A DNA stretch of 9,558 nucleotides from Candidatus Brocadiaceae bacterium (lineage in GTDB: Bacteria; Planctomycetota; Brocadiia; SM23-32): the NCBI GenBank assembly GCA_030615435.1, contig JAUWZH010000092.1, forward strand, positions 1-9,558. Direction: 5' to 3'. The notes under the pieces were generated by a model that saw only the letters and a program-made list of their open reading frames with translations, had not been told where the DNA came from and ran no database searches. A program made the translations under genes and the position numbers. This document shows, piece by piece, positions 1 to 6,486 of the stretch; within the stretch, counting starts at the first letter, position 1, and every line of letters begins with the position of its first letter.

Positions 1-1072
1 GCAGGCCACTCCGGATGGAGTCGCGGCCCAGTTCGGGATCAACGGTGCTCTCCTGGCGCAGTTCGAGGTCAACCGGCAGGCTTCCGGCCCGCAGGATCGT
101 CACCAGCTCGTCCACTTCGTCGGACGTGAAGTCGCCTTCGATAATCCCGGTGCCGCCGATTCTCGTTTGGATGACGGGGGCACTCTTGAGGACCTCGTCC
201 AGGATGATCGCCAACAACCACCCACGATTCCTCTCCGTCACGGAGGCGAAGGTCCGCCTGCCACGAATGTCGAACCGGAACCCCACGGCCGGCCTGCCCC
301 GCTCGTCCCGCGCCGGGTTGACCCGTTCCAGGTATTCCCCCGTGATGGCGGGCTCGCCTTCCCTGACAAGGTAGAACGGCTTCGACTCGTCGTCATCCAT
401 GTACACCTTTTCATACTTCTTACCATCGGCACCTATCACGTCCTGGCCCTTTTCGGCCTTCTCGTACTCGGTCGGATAATCGCCGCGAGGCATGGCGAGC
501 TTGAACTCCAGCAAGCCCATCCGCACAAGCCGATCCTTGAGGCGCTCCACCTCCCCTCTGCCGGCCCGGGGAACCTGGATGAGGATTCTGTTACTCCCCA
601 TGGGCTGAATGCGGAATTCCTTGACGTTCTGTGGGTCTATCCGCTGGCCCAGGATCTTGATTGTCTCGTCAACGACGTCTCTGGACTTCTGGCCCTCCCT
701 GAGTTTGAGCTCGTAGAGCAGCTCCGTGCCGCCTGCCAGGTCGAGGCCGAGCTTGATGCGTCCCGTGGCATGAACCATCTCCTTTCTCACGACCTCGACG
801 GCTCCGTCCCGGCCTTCCCGCCACGTGATCTCAACCTCTTCACTGCGCTCTCCGGGCGCCAGCGGGAGGAATCGAGATAACGCCTCCTTCTCCTCCACCA
901 AGTATATCTCGCCCGGATTGACGCCGTGCTCCTTGGCCTCCTGGGGGTCATCGGCGCTCTTGTACACGACCCGGGCTTTCTTCAGGGCGACCCGCACCGG
1001 CGGGTATGACGAATAGAGCGCCAGAAGCACCAGGAAAAGCACGAACAACCATTTTCCGAGTCGACCAGACAT
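1..1072 (-). CDS. secD: Protein translocase subunit SecD (3' end beyond window)
   Basis: SecD is a membrane subunit of the Sec translocon. With SecF it uses the proton motive force to help pull proteins through SecYEG. The 357 residues visible hold a first membrane helix (about residues 8-25), the periplasmic P1 region, the D1 motif GLDLAGGTELLYEL (109-122), and the conserved segment just before the second helix, LRAGSLPVDLELRQ followed by TVDPELG (328-349). Helices 2-6 lie beyond the left edge, so the gene is partial by position and not visibly broken; whether SecF follows cannot be seen. The ATG at 1070-1072 puts the first helix at the N-terminus. Its Shine-Dalgarno is only moderate (GGGA about 6 nt upstream, AAGGGG further out). 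The usual upstream partner yajC is absent: the next gene upstream is the divergent aroDE. Family assignment is very secure. Confidence 0.96.
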   Translation of the reverse strand, partial: MSGRLGKWLFVLFLVLLALYSSYPPVRVALKKARVVYKSADDPQEAKEHGVNPGEIYLVEEKEALSRFLPLAPGERSEEVEITWREGRDGAVEVVRKEMVHATGRIKLGLDLAGGTELLYELKLREGQKSRDVVDETIKILGQRIDPQNVKEFRIQPMGSNRILIQVPRAGRGEVERLKDRLVRMGLLEFKLAMPRGDYPTEYEKAEKGQDVIGADGKKYEKVYMDDDESKPFYLVREGEPAITGEYLERVNPARDERGRPAVGFRFDIRGRRTFASVTERNRGWLLAIILDEVLKSAPVIQTRIGGTGIIEGDFTSDEVDELVTILRAGSLPVDLELRQESTVDPELGRDSIRSGL

Positions 1073-1213
1073 ACTCTATCCCGTCCCCTTCAGAATGGAG
1101 AAGAGAGTGCTGGAGCGGGATCCATTCCGCTCGGCCGCCCACGCGGACAACACAGCAGCATTGAACTCATTGCCGCAGGGAGGATACGCCACCATACGGT
1201 CAGGCAGCGGGTA
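1073..1213 (-). other. secD 5' leader, about 135 nt
   Basis: From the predicted start site near 1207 the secD transcript would carry a leader of about 135 nt. It contains a 7-bp inverted repeat (GAATGGA at 1093-1099, TCCATTC at 1121-1127, 21-nt loop) shortly before the start codon. I see no known riboswitch and no convincing leader peptide. Short open frames crossing it lack a Shine-Dalgarno or run into secD out of frame. Confidence 0.4.
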
Positions 1214-1243
1214 ATCATATCATTCAAATCGGCGGCAAGTCAA
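1214..1243 (-). promoter_or_regulatory. sigma70-type promoter for secD
   Basis: On the minus strand a -35 box TTGACT (1238-1243, 5 of 6 to consensus) is followed after 18 bp by a -10 box TATGAT (1214-1219, 5 of 6). The spacer is AT-richer than its surroundings. Transcription would start near 1207 and run into secD. It lies back to back with the aroDE promoter, the two -35 boxes being about 30 bp apart. Confidence 0.7.
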
Positions 1244-1272
1244 ACGCCCACACGCCTTCAGTGGCAACAGAA

Positions 1273-1301
1273 TTGACAAAGACCACTCGAAAGGATACAT
1301 T
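1273..1301 (+). promoter_or_regulatory. sigma70-type promoter for aroDE
   Basis: A perfect -35 box TTGACA (1273-1278), a 17-bp spacer and a -10 box TACATT (1296-1301, 4 of 6) point rightward. Transcription would start near 1308, giving a leader of about 50 nt before the GTG start of aroDE. Position, orientation and optimal spacing make this one of the best promoter candidates in the window. Confidence 0.7.
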
Positions 1302-1344
1302 CCTTTTCGGGCTGAGGGGGTGGACGCTGTCCCGCCTGGCAAAT

Positions 1345-1350
1345 GGAGGG
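1345..1350 (+). promoter_or_regulatory. Shine-Dalgarno that sets the aroDE start at GTG 1358
   Basis: GGAGGG ends 7 nt before the GTG at 1358, the ideal distance. It overlaps an in-frame ATG at 1343 that has no ribosome binding site of its own. The GTG start gives the N-terminus VAKLCVSLTE, matching the usual short lead into the first strand of type I dehydroquinases. The ATG would add five residues, MEGNP. Confidence 0.8.
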
Positions 1351-1357
1351 CAATCCC

Positions 1358-2854
1358 GTGGCGAAACTCTGCGTTTCCCTGACAGAAAAGAGCGCCGCGG
1401 AGACTTTGAGTGCCATGCGTGGCCTGCCCGCCTGCGTGGACATGGTCGAAGTGCGGTTGGACTATTTTCGTCAGAACACTCGCACTGTCCGCGCCGGGCT
1501 GGAGGAGGTCTGCCGCAACAAGGACCGCCCGATCATCGTCACCAATCGCCCGTGCCGGGAGGGCGGCCGGTACCGGGGTTCCGAGCGCAGCCGGCTGGAT
1601 TCGCTCCGCCGGGCGGCAGCTCTGGGCGCTGACTACGTGGATGTGGAACTGGACAGCGTCTCGGCCCTGGGAGAGATTTCCCCCGGCACGGGCAAGATCG
1701 TTTCCTACCACAACTTCGAATGCACCCCCGCCGACCTGGAAGAGATCCACCGGCATGCCGTGGCTGTGGGGGCTGACGTGGCGAAAATAGCGGTCCGGGC
1801 GCAGCGTGTCGTGGACACGCTGCCGGTGTTGGAGCTGCTGGAGCGTCGGGCGGCCGCGGTCCCCACCATCGCCCTCGCCATGGGCGAGGAGGGAATGCCC
1901 AGCCGGGTGCTGGCGGCGAAGTTCGGCGCATTCCTGAGCTACGCGAGTCTCGCGGCAGGCCGTGGCTCCGCCGACGGACAGGTCCCATACCGTGAGATGG
2001 AAGAGACGTATCGTTTCTCACGCATCGGCCCCAATACGACGCTCTATGGCGTGGTCGCGAACCCCGTGGCGCACAGCATGAGCCCGACCATTCACAACGC
2101 TGCCTTTGCCGAGGTGGGGCTGGACGCCGTTTACCTGCCCTTCAAAGTCTCCCGCCCGGCGGCTTTCCTCGACGGCTATCAGCGCCACGAGCTGAAAGGC
2201 CTGAGCGTGACCATACCGCACAAGGAGGCCATGGTGCCGCTGATGGACGAGGTGGACGAACTGACCGCGCGCATGGGGGCTCTGAATACTGTCGCCATCC
2301 GCGATGGGCGGCGGTACGGCTCGAACACGGACGTAGGAGCGGCGCTCAGCGCCCTGGAGGAGGCGGCCCGGCGGGCCGGGCTGCTCCCGCTGCAGCGGCG
2401 CACGGTACTGCTGGAGGGAGCTGGAGGGGCCGCGCGGGCCATTGCCTACGGACTGGCCGGTCGGGTGGGCAGGCTCATCATCGCGAACCGCACCGTCTCG
2501 CGCGCCGAGAAACTGGCAGAGGAAGTGGGCGCTGAGGCCTGCGGGCTCGACGAGGTGTCTTCCCTTCGCCCGGACCTCCTGGTCAACACCACTTCGGTCG
2601 GAATGTATCCGCGCGTGGACGAGACCCCGGCCCCGTCCTCGGTGCTCCGGCCGGGAATGGTGGTCTTCGATGCCGTGTACAACCCGATGGAAACCCGTCT
2701 TCTGCGCGAAGCACGCGAGGCGGGATGCACCACGGCCTCGGGTTTCGAATGGTTCATCGGGCAGGCAGCGGCTCAGTTTGAGGCATGGACGGGACTTTCA
2801 GCCCCCCGGGAGCGGATGGCCGAGGTCGTGAAGAAACGCCTGTCTTCAGGGTAG
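1358..2854 (+). CDS. aroDE: Bifunctional 3-dehydroquinate dehydratase (type I) / shikimate dehydrogenase
   Basis: This 498-residue fusion carries out steps 3 and 4 of the shikimate pathway in the cytoplasm: dehydroquinate to dehydroshikimate, then NADPH-dependent reduction to shikimate. The N-terminal half (about 1-220) is a type I dehydroquinase with VEVRLDYF (E31, R33, D35), SYHNF (general base H118), the Schiff-base lysine K143 in ADVAKIAV, R183, and Q208 near its end. The C-terminal half (about 227-498) is an AroE domain with AHSMSPTIHN (substrate serines S240 and S242), SVTIPHKE (catalytic K289), SNTD (D325), the nucleotide loop GAGGAARA (354-361), ANRT (376-379, typical of NADPH preference), NTTSVGM and a final GFEWFIGQAAAQFEAW. 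All key residues of both enzymes are present. Fused AroDE proteins are known from plants, Chlamydiae and Planctomycetes. The gene is divergent from secD and convergent with the metallophosphoesterase. Confidence 0.97.
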   Translation: MAKLCVSLTEKSAAETLSAMRGLPACVDMVEVRLDYFRQNTRTVRAGLEEVCRNKDRPIIVTNRPCREGGRYRGSERSRLDSLRRAAALGADYVDVELDSVSALGEISPGTGKIVSYHNFECTPADLEEIHRHAVAVGADVAKIAVRAQRVVDTLPVLELLERRAAAVPTIALAMGEEGMPSRVLAAKFGAFLSYASLAAGRGSADGQVPYREMEETYRFSRIGPNTTLYGVVANPVAHSMSPTIHNAAFAEVGLDAVYLPFKVSRPAAFLDGYQRHELKGLSVTIPHKEAMVPLMDEVDELTARMGALNTVAIRDGRRYGSNTDVGAALSALEEAARRAGLLPLQRRTVLLEGAGGAARAIAYGLAGRVGRLIIANRTVSRAEKLAEEVGAEACGLDEVSSLRPDLLVNTTSVGMYPRVDETPAPSSVLRPGMVVFDAVYNPMETRLLREAREAGCTTASGFEWFIGQAAAQFEAWTGLSAPRERMAEVVKKRLSSG

Positions 2855-2885
2855 GCGGCAAGAGCGCCCGGCCACGGCCCCGCCT
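2853..2885. terminator. Weak possible bidirectional terminator between convergent genes
   Basis: The 31-bp gap between the stop codons of aroDE and the metallophosphoesterase is bounded by a 6-bp inverted repeat, AGGCGG (2853-2858) and CCGCCT (2880-2885). The C-rich interior can pair only poorly and there is no T-run on either side. A termination role rests mainly on the tail-to-tail position. Confidence 0.25.
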
Positions 2886-3608
2886 TCAGCGACCCCAGAA
2901 CAGGCGCTGAGCATTGGTAGCGGGAAGGCCGGCTGCCGCGATGCGCTCCGCAGCGGCTTCTATGTCGTATTCCACCCGCCGCATGAAGAGCTTGCGCTGC
3001 TCGGTGTCCAACACTACATAGGATGCCCGCGGGTCCAGATCGCGCGGTTGCCCCACGCTTCCGACATTTACAATGACTTTCTTGCCGGGCGGAACGTCGA
3101 ACTCCTCCGCCACCAAATAGTCCACCGGGTCGGAGTTGACGAATATGACGGGTACGTGCGAGTGACCGATGAAGGCAAGACCGCGATCCAGCTCGCCGAA
3201 AGCAACCGATGCATCGTAGAGCGTCTGGATGTAAGAGAACTCCCCGGGACAGTGAGGACTGCTGTGAACGAGGCAGACGTCCTCCAACTGTATGGTCAGG
3301 GGCAGCTCCGCGAGGTAGTCGCGCTCCTCCTCGGAAAGCTGTTCCCTGGTCCACTCGATAGCGTCGGAGGCATCGGAGTTGAAGTACGTGAGGTCCATTC
3401 TGCCCACTGCGCCGCAGTCGTGGTTGCCCGCAACCACAAAAGGCGCTCGCTCCCTGACGATCTGGATGCACTCCTTCGGGTCGGCTGCGTAACCCACCAC
3501 GTCGCCCACGCAGAGGACGGCCTCGATGCCCTCCCCCTTGACCGCATCGAGCACGGCTTCGAGTGCGGGCAGGTTGCCGTGTATATCGCCCAGAATTGCG
3601 CAGCGCAA
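2886..3608 (-). CDS. Calcineurin-like metallophosphoesterase, YfcE/MJ0936 type
   Basis: A compact, soluble 240-residue phosphodiesterase/phosphatase with the complete di-metal centre of the family: GDIHGN (D8, H10), GDVVGY (D36), GNHD (N62, H63), VHSSP (H115) and GHSHVP (H149, H151). No signal peptide or membrane helix is visible, so it should act in the cytoplasm. The natural substrate cannot be told from sequence, since relatives hydrolyse diverse phosphodiesters in vitro. The start is TTG at 3606-3608: it gives the canonical N-terminus with GDIHG at residues 7-11, has AGGAG 7 nt upstream, and no ATG nearby would serve. The gene has its own promoter, is separated from the kinase operon by a foldback element, and converges on aroDE, so it is probably a single-gene transcript. 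Confidence 0.93.
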   Translation of the reverse strand: MRCAILGDIHGNLPALEAVLDAVKGEGIEAVLCVGDVVGYAADPKECIQIVRERAPFVVAGNHDCGAVGRMDLTYFNSDASDAIEWTREQLSEEERDYLAELPLTIQLEDVCLVHSSPHCPGEFSYIQTLYDASVAFGELDRGLAFIGHSHVPVIFVNSDPVDYLVAEEFDVPPGKKVIVNVGSVGQPRDLDPRASYVVLDTEQRKLFMRRVEYDIEAAAERIAAAGLPATNAQRLFWGR

Positions 3609-3615
3609 CGGAGCT

Positions 3616-3620
3616 CTCCT
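3616..3620 (-). promoter_or_regulatory. Shine-Dalgarno supporting a TTG start
   Basis: AGGAG on the minus strand lies 7 nt before TTG 3608-3606. It decides for a TTG start of the metallophosphoesterase, where no in-frame ATG is close by. Confidence 0.75.
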
Positions 3621-3647
3621 ATGAGACGGTGGTCAAGCAAGACCATT

Positions 3648-3676
3648 ATTGTACGCCCTGCGACCGTTGCGGGCAA
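3648..3676 (-). promoter_or_regulatory. sigma70-type promoter for the metallophosphoesterase
   Basis: On the minus strand TTGCCC (3671-3676, 4 of 6) and TACAAT (3648-3653, 5 of 6) are 17 bp apart. A start near 3641 leaves a leader of about 33 nt with the AGGAG site inside it. This supports independent expression from the upstream kinase operon. Confidence 0.6.
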
Positions 3677-3690
3677 GGCAGGAGCCACAG

Positions 3691-3723
3691 TCAAGGGCCG
3701 GCTGCAGCCTGAAGGTCCCTTGA
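3691..3723. repeat. Short foldback upstream of the metallophosphoesterase promoter
   Basis: TCAAGGG (3691-3697) and CCCTTGA (3717-3723) are perfect 7-bp inverted repeats. The stem extends inward by CC/GG past a one-base bulge, and the loop contains the 10-bp palindrome GGCTGCAGCC. There is no T-run on either side. It could be a weak terminator for transcripts arriving from the kinase operon, an operator, or a repeat remnant; the sequence does not decide. Confidence 0.4.
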
Positions 3724-3798
3724 GTGACACCGCCGGTGCCAGGGGTTTCAGCGGACGAGCGTGGACCCCCGACAGCGCGAGCGCCGGCTGGCTGTCCA

Positions 3799-3823
3799 CT
3801 GACTGCCGGTCTGCTGACTGCCG
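3799..3823. repeat. Pair of 10-bp direct repeats
   Basis: CTGACTGCCG occurs at 3799-3808 and again at 3814-3823, a 15-bp period, ending 3 bp before the target-site duplication of the foldback element. It may be a binding site pair or a replication-slippage trace. With only two copies no function can be assigned. Confidence 0.35.
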
Positions 3824-3829
3824 CCCTTA

Positions 3830-4005
3830 GGGGCTATTGCAAAACCCGGATCTACTGCGGCCGGCTGCGAAGCCCGATGGCTGTGTTGTCGGCGCAAAGC
3901 GTCCTCAACGTGGCGTCCAGCCACGCTTCCGGCGTTTTGCGCCTGCCGCCTTGCCCTCGGGCTTCTCGCTCGTCCTCGTCACGAACGGGGTTTCGCAATA
4001 GCCCC
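3830..4005. mobile_element. 176-bp MITE-like foldback element with 18-bp terminal inverted repeats
   Basis: The left end GGGGCTATTGCAAAACCC (3830-3847) and the reverse complement of the right end, GGGGCTATTGCGAAACCC, match at 17 of 18 positions. TTA directly flanks both ends (3827-3829 and 4006-4008), as a target duplication would. The interior folds on the same axis: GAAGCCCGA (3869-3877) with TCGGGCTTC (3957-3965), GGCGCAAA plus CG (3891-3901) with its partner at 3933-3943, and CGTGGC/GCCACG around a 5-nt loop (3909-3925). By hand count, about 54 of 85 arm positions pair. No transposase is encoded, so it would move only in trans. A TNA target and ends of this kind occur in several IS5-family subgroups, but that family link is inference. 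In RNA the element would form a long hairpin in either orientation. Confidence 0.8.
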
Positions 4006-4042
4006 TTAGTGAAGCCCGAACGCCTGCTCCTCACCCCCCCGG

Positions 4043-6454
4043 TCATGGCAGCCCGCAGATGATGTCCCTGAACTCCGCCTCACACGCCCCCTGGCCCGTG
4101 ACCCGAACGAAGACGCCGACGCGGCAATCATCGAGTTCCACCCGGTGCTCGGCCACCGGCTCGCCGTCGAGAAAGACCCGCAGTCGGCTCAGATCGAACT
4201 CATAACGCATCTCCATCAGGTGCCAGGCCCCCTCTTCGTCCCCGAATGCCTCCCGCACTGCGCTGCTGCCAGTAATGACTTGCCCGCCCCGGACCCAACG
4301 GCGGGACACGCTGTAGTCGGCGCCGTCGAAGGCGATGGCTACCCTATTGCCCTGTCGGTCACGCATCAGCATGCCGGCGGCGCAGACTTTCGGCGCATCC
4401 GCCTCCCCGACCTTCATTCTGAACTTCACGCTCAGCCTGAAACCCGGGTTGCTGCGCAGCGGCCGGAGGGTCTGCCGCAGGTTCACCCGCTCACCCCTTC
4501 CGCCCGCCTGCACCATGAACAATGTGCCGTCCGAGGTGCGCTGCTCCCCCCCCTCCGGCACCTGCGAGAACCAGGCGACGCCCTTGAAACCGTCGGTTCT
4601 CAGACGCCGTGAGAGCGACTCGATGTCAATCGCCCCGAGGCGCGCGTCCCGGAAGACGCGGCCGCGGGCTTCGCGCGCCGCGTGGGCGAACTCCGTGCCG
4701 CCGTAGCGCTCCTCGATGAGGGCGAGGGTTTCGAGCTCCCGTTCGACATCACCCAGGCGCCGGTAATGGCGGCTCAGCCGGAAGTAGAGCTCAGCCCGCA
4801 TGTCCCGGAGCCTATCGGCAGCCCAATCCCGCTGCAGGTAACGCTCGACCATCTCGGCGCATTCTTCGATTTGTCCTGGACGGGGCTCGGCCCTCAGCAA
4901 CGCCGCCTGCCATCCGTTCAGACTGCGCACGATGATCCGCTGCAGCTCCGTGCGTCTCTCCTTCGAGGCAGCCTGATCCAGCAGCTCCGCCGCCGTTCCG
5001 AATGCTTCTTTGAACGACCCCGCCTCCGCGAGCTCCCGGAGGCCGTCGAGCCTGCGACGCCATAGTTTCTCCGCCTCAATGAGTTCTCTGCGCTGCTCCA
5101 GGGCGGCGGAAAGCCGGCGTGTGAGATCCGCCTCCGGGAAGAACTGCTTCATCTCTTGCAGCACGATCTCAGTCTCGGTGAGGCGGCCCAGGCGGAGGCT
5201 TTCCGTCGCCTGCTCGTAAGGCCCTCTTGCCAGGGCATTCTGGAGCCTGCGGCTCAGGTCCTTGCACCTGACCAGTTGCGGCTCTTCGAGGCCGGCTGGA
5301 TCGAGGTTTCGCAGCAGCGCGAGCGCTCGCCAGCGCTGATCCGTCCCGAACAGCTCGCGCGCTTCTTCCAGCGCCTCCGCAGCGCTCAGGGTGCGCGCAG
5401 ACGAAAGGTCTATCGGCTCTCCTTCGGGGCGGACCTTCGGGAAATCGGGCCTCAGGGCGTAGCCGAAGGCCGCCCCCATCAGGACAAGGGCCACGGCGAT
5501 CGCCCAGCGCCACCGCACCGCTGCGGACGGCGCAGTCGCCTCCGCCGGGACCTCCGGCGCGGGGAGCACGTAGAAGATCGAATCCGGGTTGTTCTCCTCG
5601 ACCAGGGGAGCGCTGCTGACCAGATGCTGGTAGGTCAGCTCCAGGTCCCGCGCGAGCGTGTCGGCGTCGTAGCGTTCCTCGCGGTCCTTCGCAAGCATCT
5701 TCTCCACCAGTTGGCTCAGAAACGGCGGCACGTCGGCGTTGACGTGGTGGACGGGCCGCGGGTCCTGACGGATGTTGGCCTCCAGGAATTCCTCGGTGGT
5801 CTCGGCGCTGAAGGGCACCTGGCCGCTAAGCAACTCGTAAGCCACCACACCGAGGCTGAAGATGTCTGCGCGGCCGTCCACCGACCTGAGCCGTATTTGC
5901 TCCGGAGAAAGATACTTCGGTGTGCCGGGCACACGCCTTGGGAACTGCTCGCGCACGATGTCGGTCTCGCTGACGTGCTTGGCGATGCCCAGGTCGGTGA
6001 CCTTCACGTGGATTGCCCCGCTGGGCGCCTCGTCCAGCAGGATGTTGCCGGGCTTGACGTCCCTGTGGACGATGCCCTGATGGTGGATGGCCTGAAGGGC
6101 ATTGCAGGTCTGGCGCAGGATGTGGATCCTGTCGGCGAGCTCCCAATCCTCCCCCTTGCGCATTCGCTTCAGCAGGCTGTTTTCCACGAACTCCATGGTG
6201 TAGTAGTACGAATCCCCGACGCTGCCGGATTCGTAGTACTTCACCACATTGGGATGCTGAACGCTGATGAGCATGCGCACTTCGCGCTCGCGCAACTTGC
6301 GCACCACCTCGGGGGGACGCTCCTCAGAGGACTCGAAGACCTTCACGGCGACCGTAGTGCCGGTGCGGTTGTCTTTGGCACGGTAGACGCTGGCTACGCT
6401 GCCTTTGCCCATGTGATCAAGCAGGGTGAACTGGCCGAACTCCCTGTGTTGCAT
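4043..6454 (-). CDS. Transmembrane Ser/Thr protein kinase with helical and LamG/DUF1080-like extracytoplasmic regions
   Basis: A Hanks-type, PknB-like kinase of 803 residues. The kinase domain (about 8-275) has the glycine loop GKGSVASVY (G16, G18; alanine replaces the third glycine), K38 in VAVK, the helix-C glutamate E58, the catalytic loop HRDVKPGN (D132, N137), DLG in place of DFG (D154), GTPKYLSPEQ (T178, E185), D197 and R261. It should be active, with T164 and T178 as candidate activation-loop sites. One membrane helix (about 316-334) places the rest outside. A charged helical region resembling TPR repeats (about 355-600) is followed by a beta-rich domain (about 620-800) like LamG/DUF1080 concanavalin folds, with LRVFLDGEPVAEH near its end and cysteines C691, C777, C791 and C800. 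The ATG gives the canonical kinase N-terminus; its ribosome site is weak, and it lies 32 nt after the FHA gene, probably in the same operon. The substrate and the ligand are unknown. Confidence 0.93.
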   Translation of the reverse strand: MQHREFGQFTLLDHMGKGSVASVYRAKDNRTGTTVAVKVFESSEERPPEVVRKLREREVRMLISVQHPNVVKYYESGSVGDSYYYTMEFVENSLLKRMRKGEDWELADRIHILRQTCNALQAIHHQGIVHRDVKPGNILLDEAPSGAIHVKVTDLGIAKHVSETDIVREQFPRRVPGTPKYLSPEQIRLRSVDGRADIFSLGVVAYELLSGQVPFSAETTEEFLEANIRQDPRPVHHVNADVPPFLSQLVEKMLAKDREERYDADTLARDLELTYQHLVSSAPLVEENNPDSIFYVLPAPEVPAEATAPSAAVRWRWAIAVALVLMGAAFGYALRPDFPKVRPEGEPIDLSSARTLSAAEALEEARELFGTDQRWRALALLRNLDPAGLEEPQLVRCKDLSRRLQNALARGPYEQATESLRLGRLTETEIVLQEMKQFFPEADLTRRLSAALEQRRELIEAEKLWRRRLDGLRELAEAGSFKEAFGTAAELLDQAASKERRTELQRIIVRSLNGWQAALLRAEPRPGQIEECAEMVERYLQRDWAADRLRDMRAELYFRLSRHYRRLGDVERELETLALIEERYGGTEFAHAAREARGRVFRDARLGAIDIESLSRRLRTDGFKGVAWFSQVPEGGEQRTSDGTLFMVQAGGRGERVNLRQTLRPLRSNPGFRLSVKFRMKVGEADAPKVCAAGMLMRDRQGNRVAIAFDGADYSVSRRWVRGGQVITGSSAVREAFGDEEGAWHLMEMRYEFDLSRLRVFLDGEPVAEHRVELDDCRVGVFVRVTGQGACEAEFRDIICGLP

Positions 6455-6486
6455 GGGGCCTTCGCGCTCCGTCGCAGGAGTTTGCC

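Larger units (their letters stand above)
3609..4042. other. Gene-free stretch between kinase and metallophosphoesterase
   Basis: No credible gene lies here; the open frames that cross it lack ribosome binding sites and read through the inverted repeats. From right to left on the minus strand it holds a short kinase 3' tail, a 176-bp inverted-repeat element (3830-4005), a 10-bp direct repeat pair (3799-3823), a short foldback (3691-3723), and the metallophosphoesterase promoter (3648-3676) with its leader. Confidence 0.75.

Noticed and set aside
167..880. Open frame of 237 codons on the plus strand
   Set aside because: It is antisense to secD, whose reading frame is continuous and clearly conserved; no domain or Shine-Dalgarno was seen.
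3048..3830. Open frame of 260 codons on the plus strand
   Set aside because: It is mostly antisense to the metallophosphoesterase and then runs through non-coding DNA to the edge of the foldback element, with no family resemblance.
3724..4062. Open frame covering the foldback element, considered as a small gene or transposase fragment
   Set aside because: The translation has no transposase motif, the frame is crossed by the inverted repeats, and there is no ribosome site.
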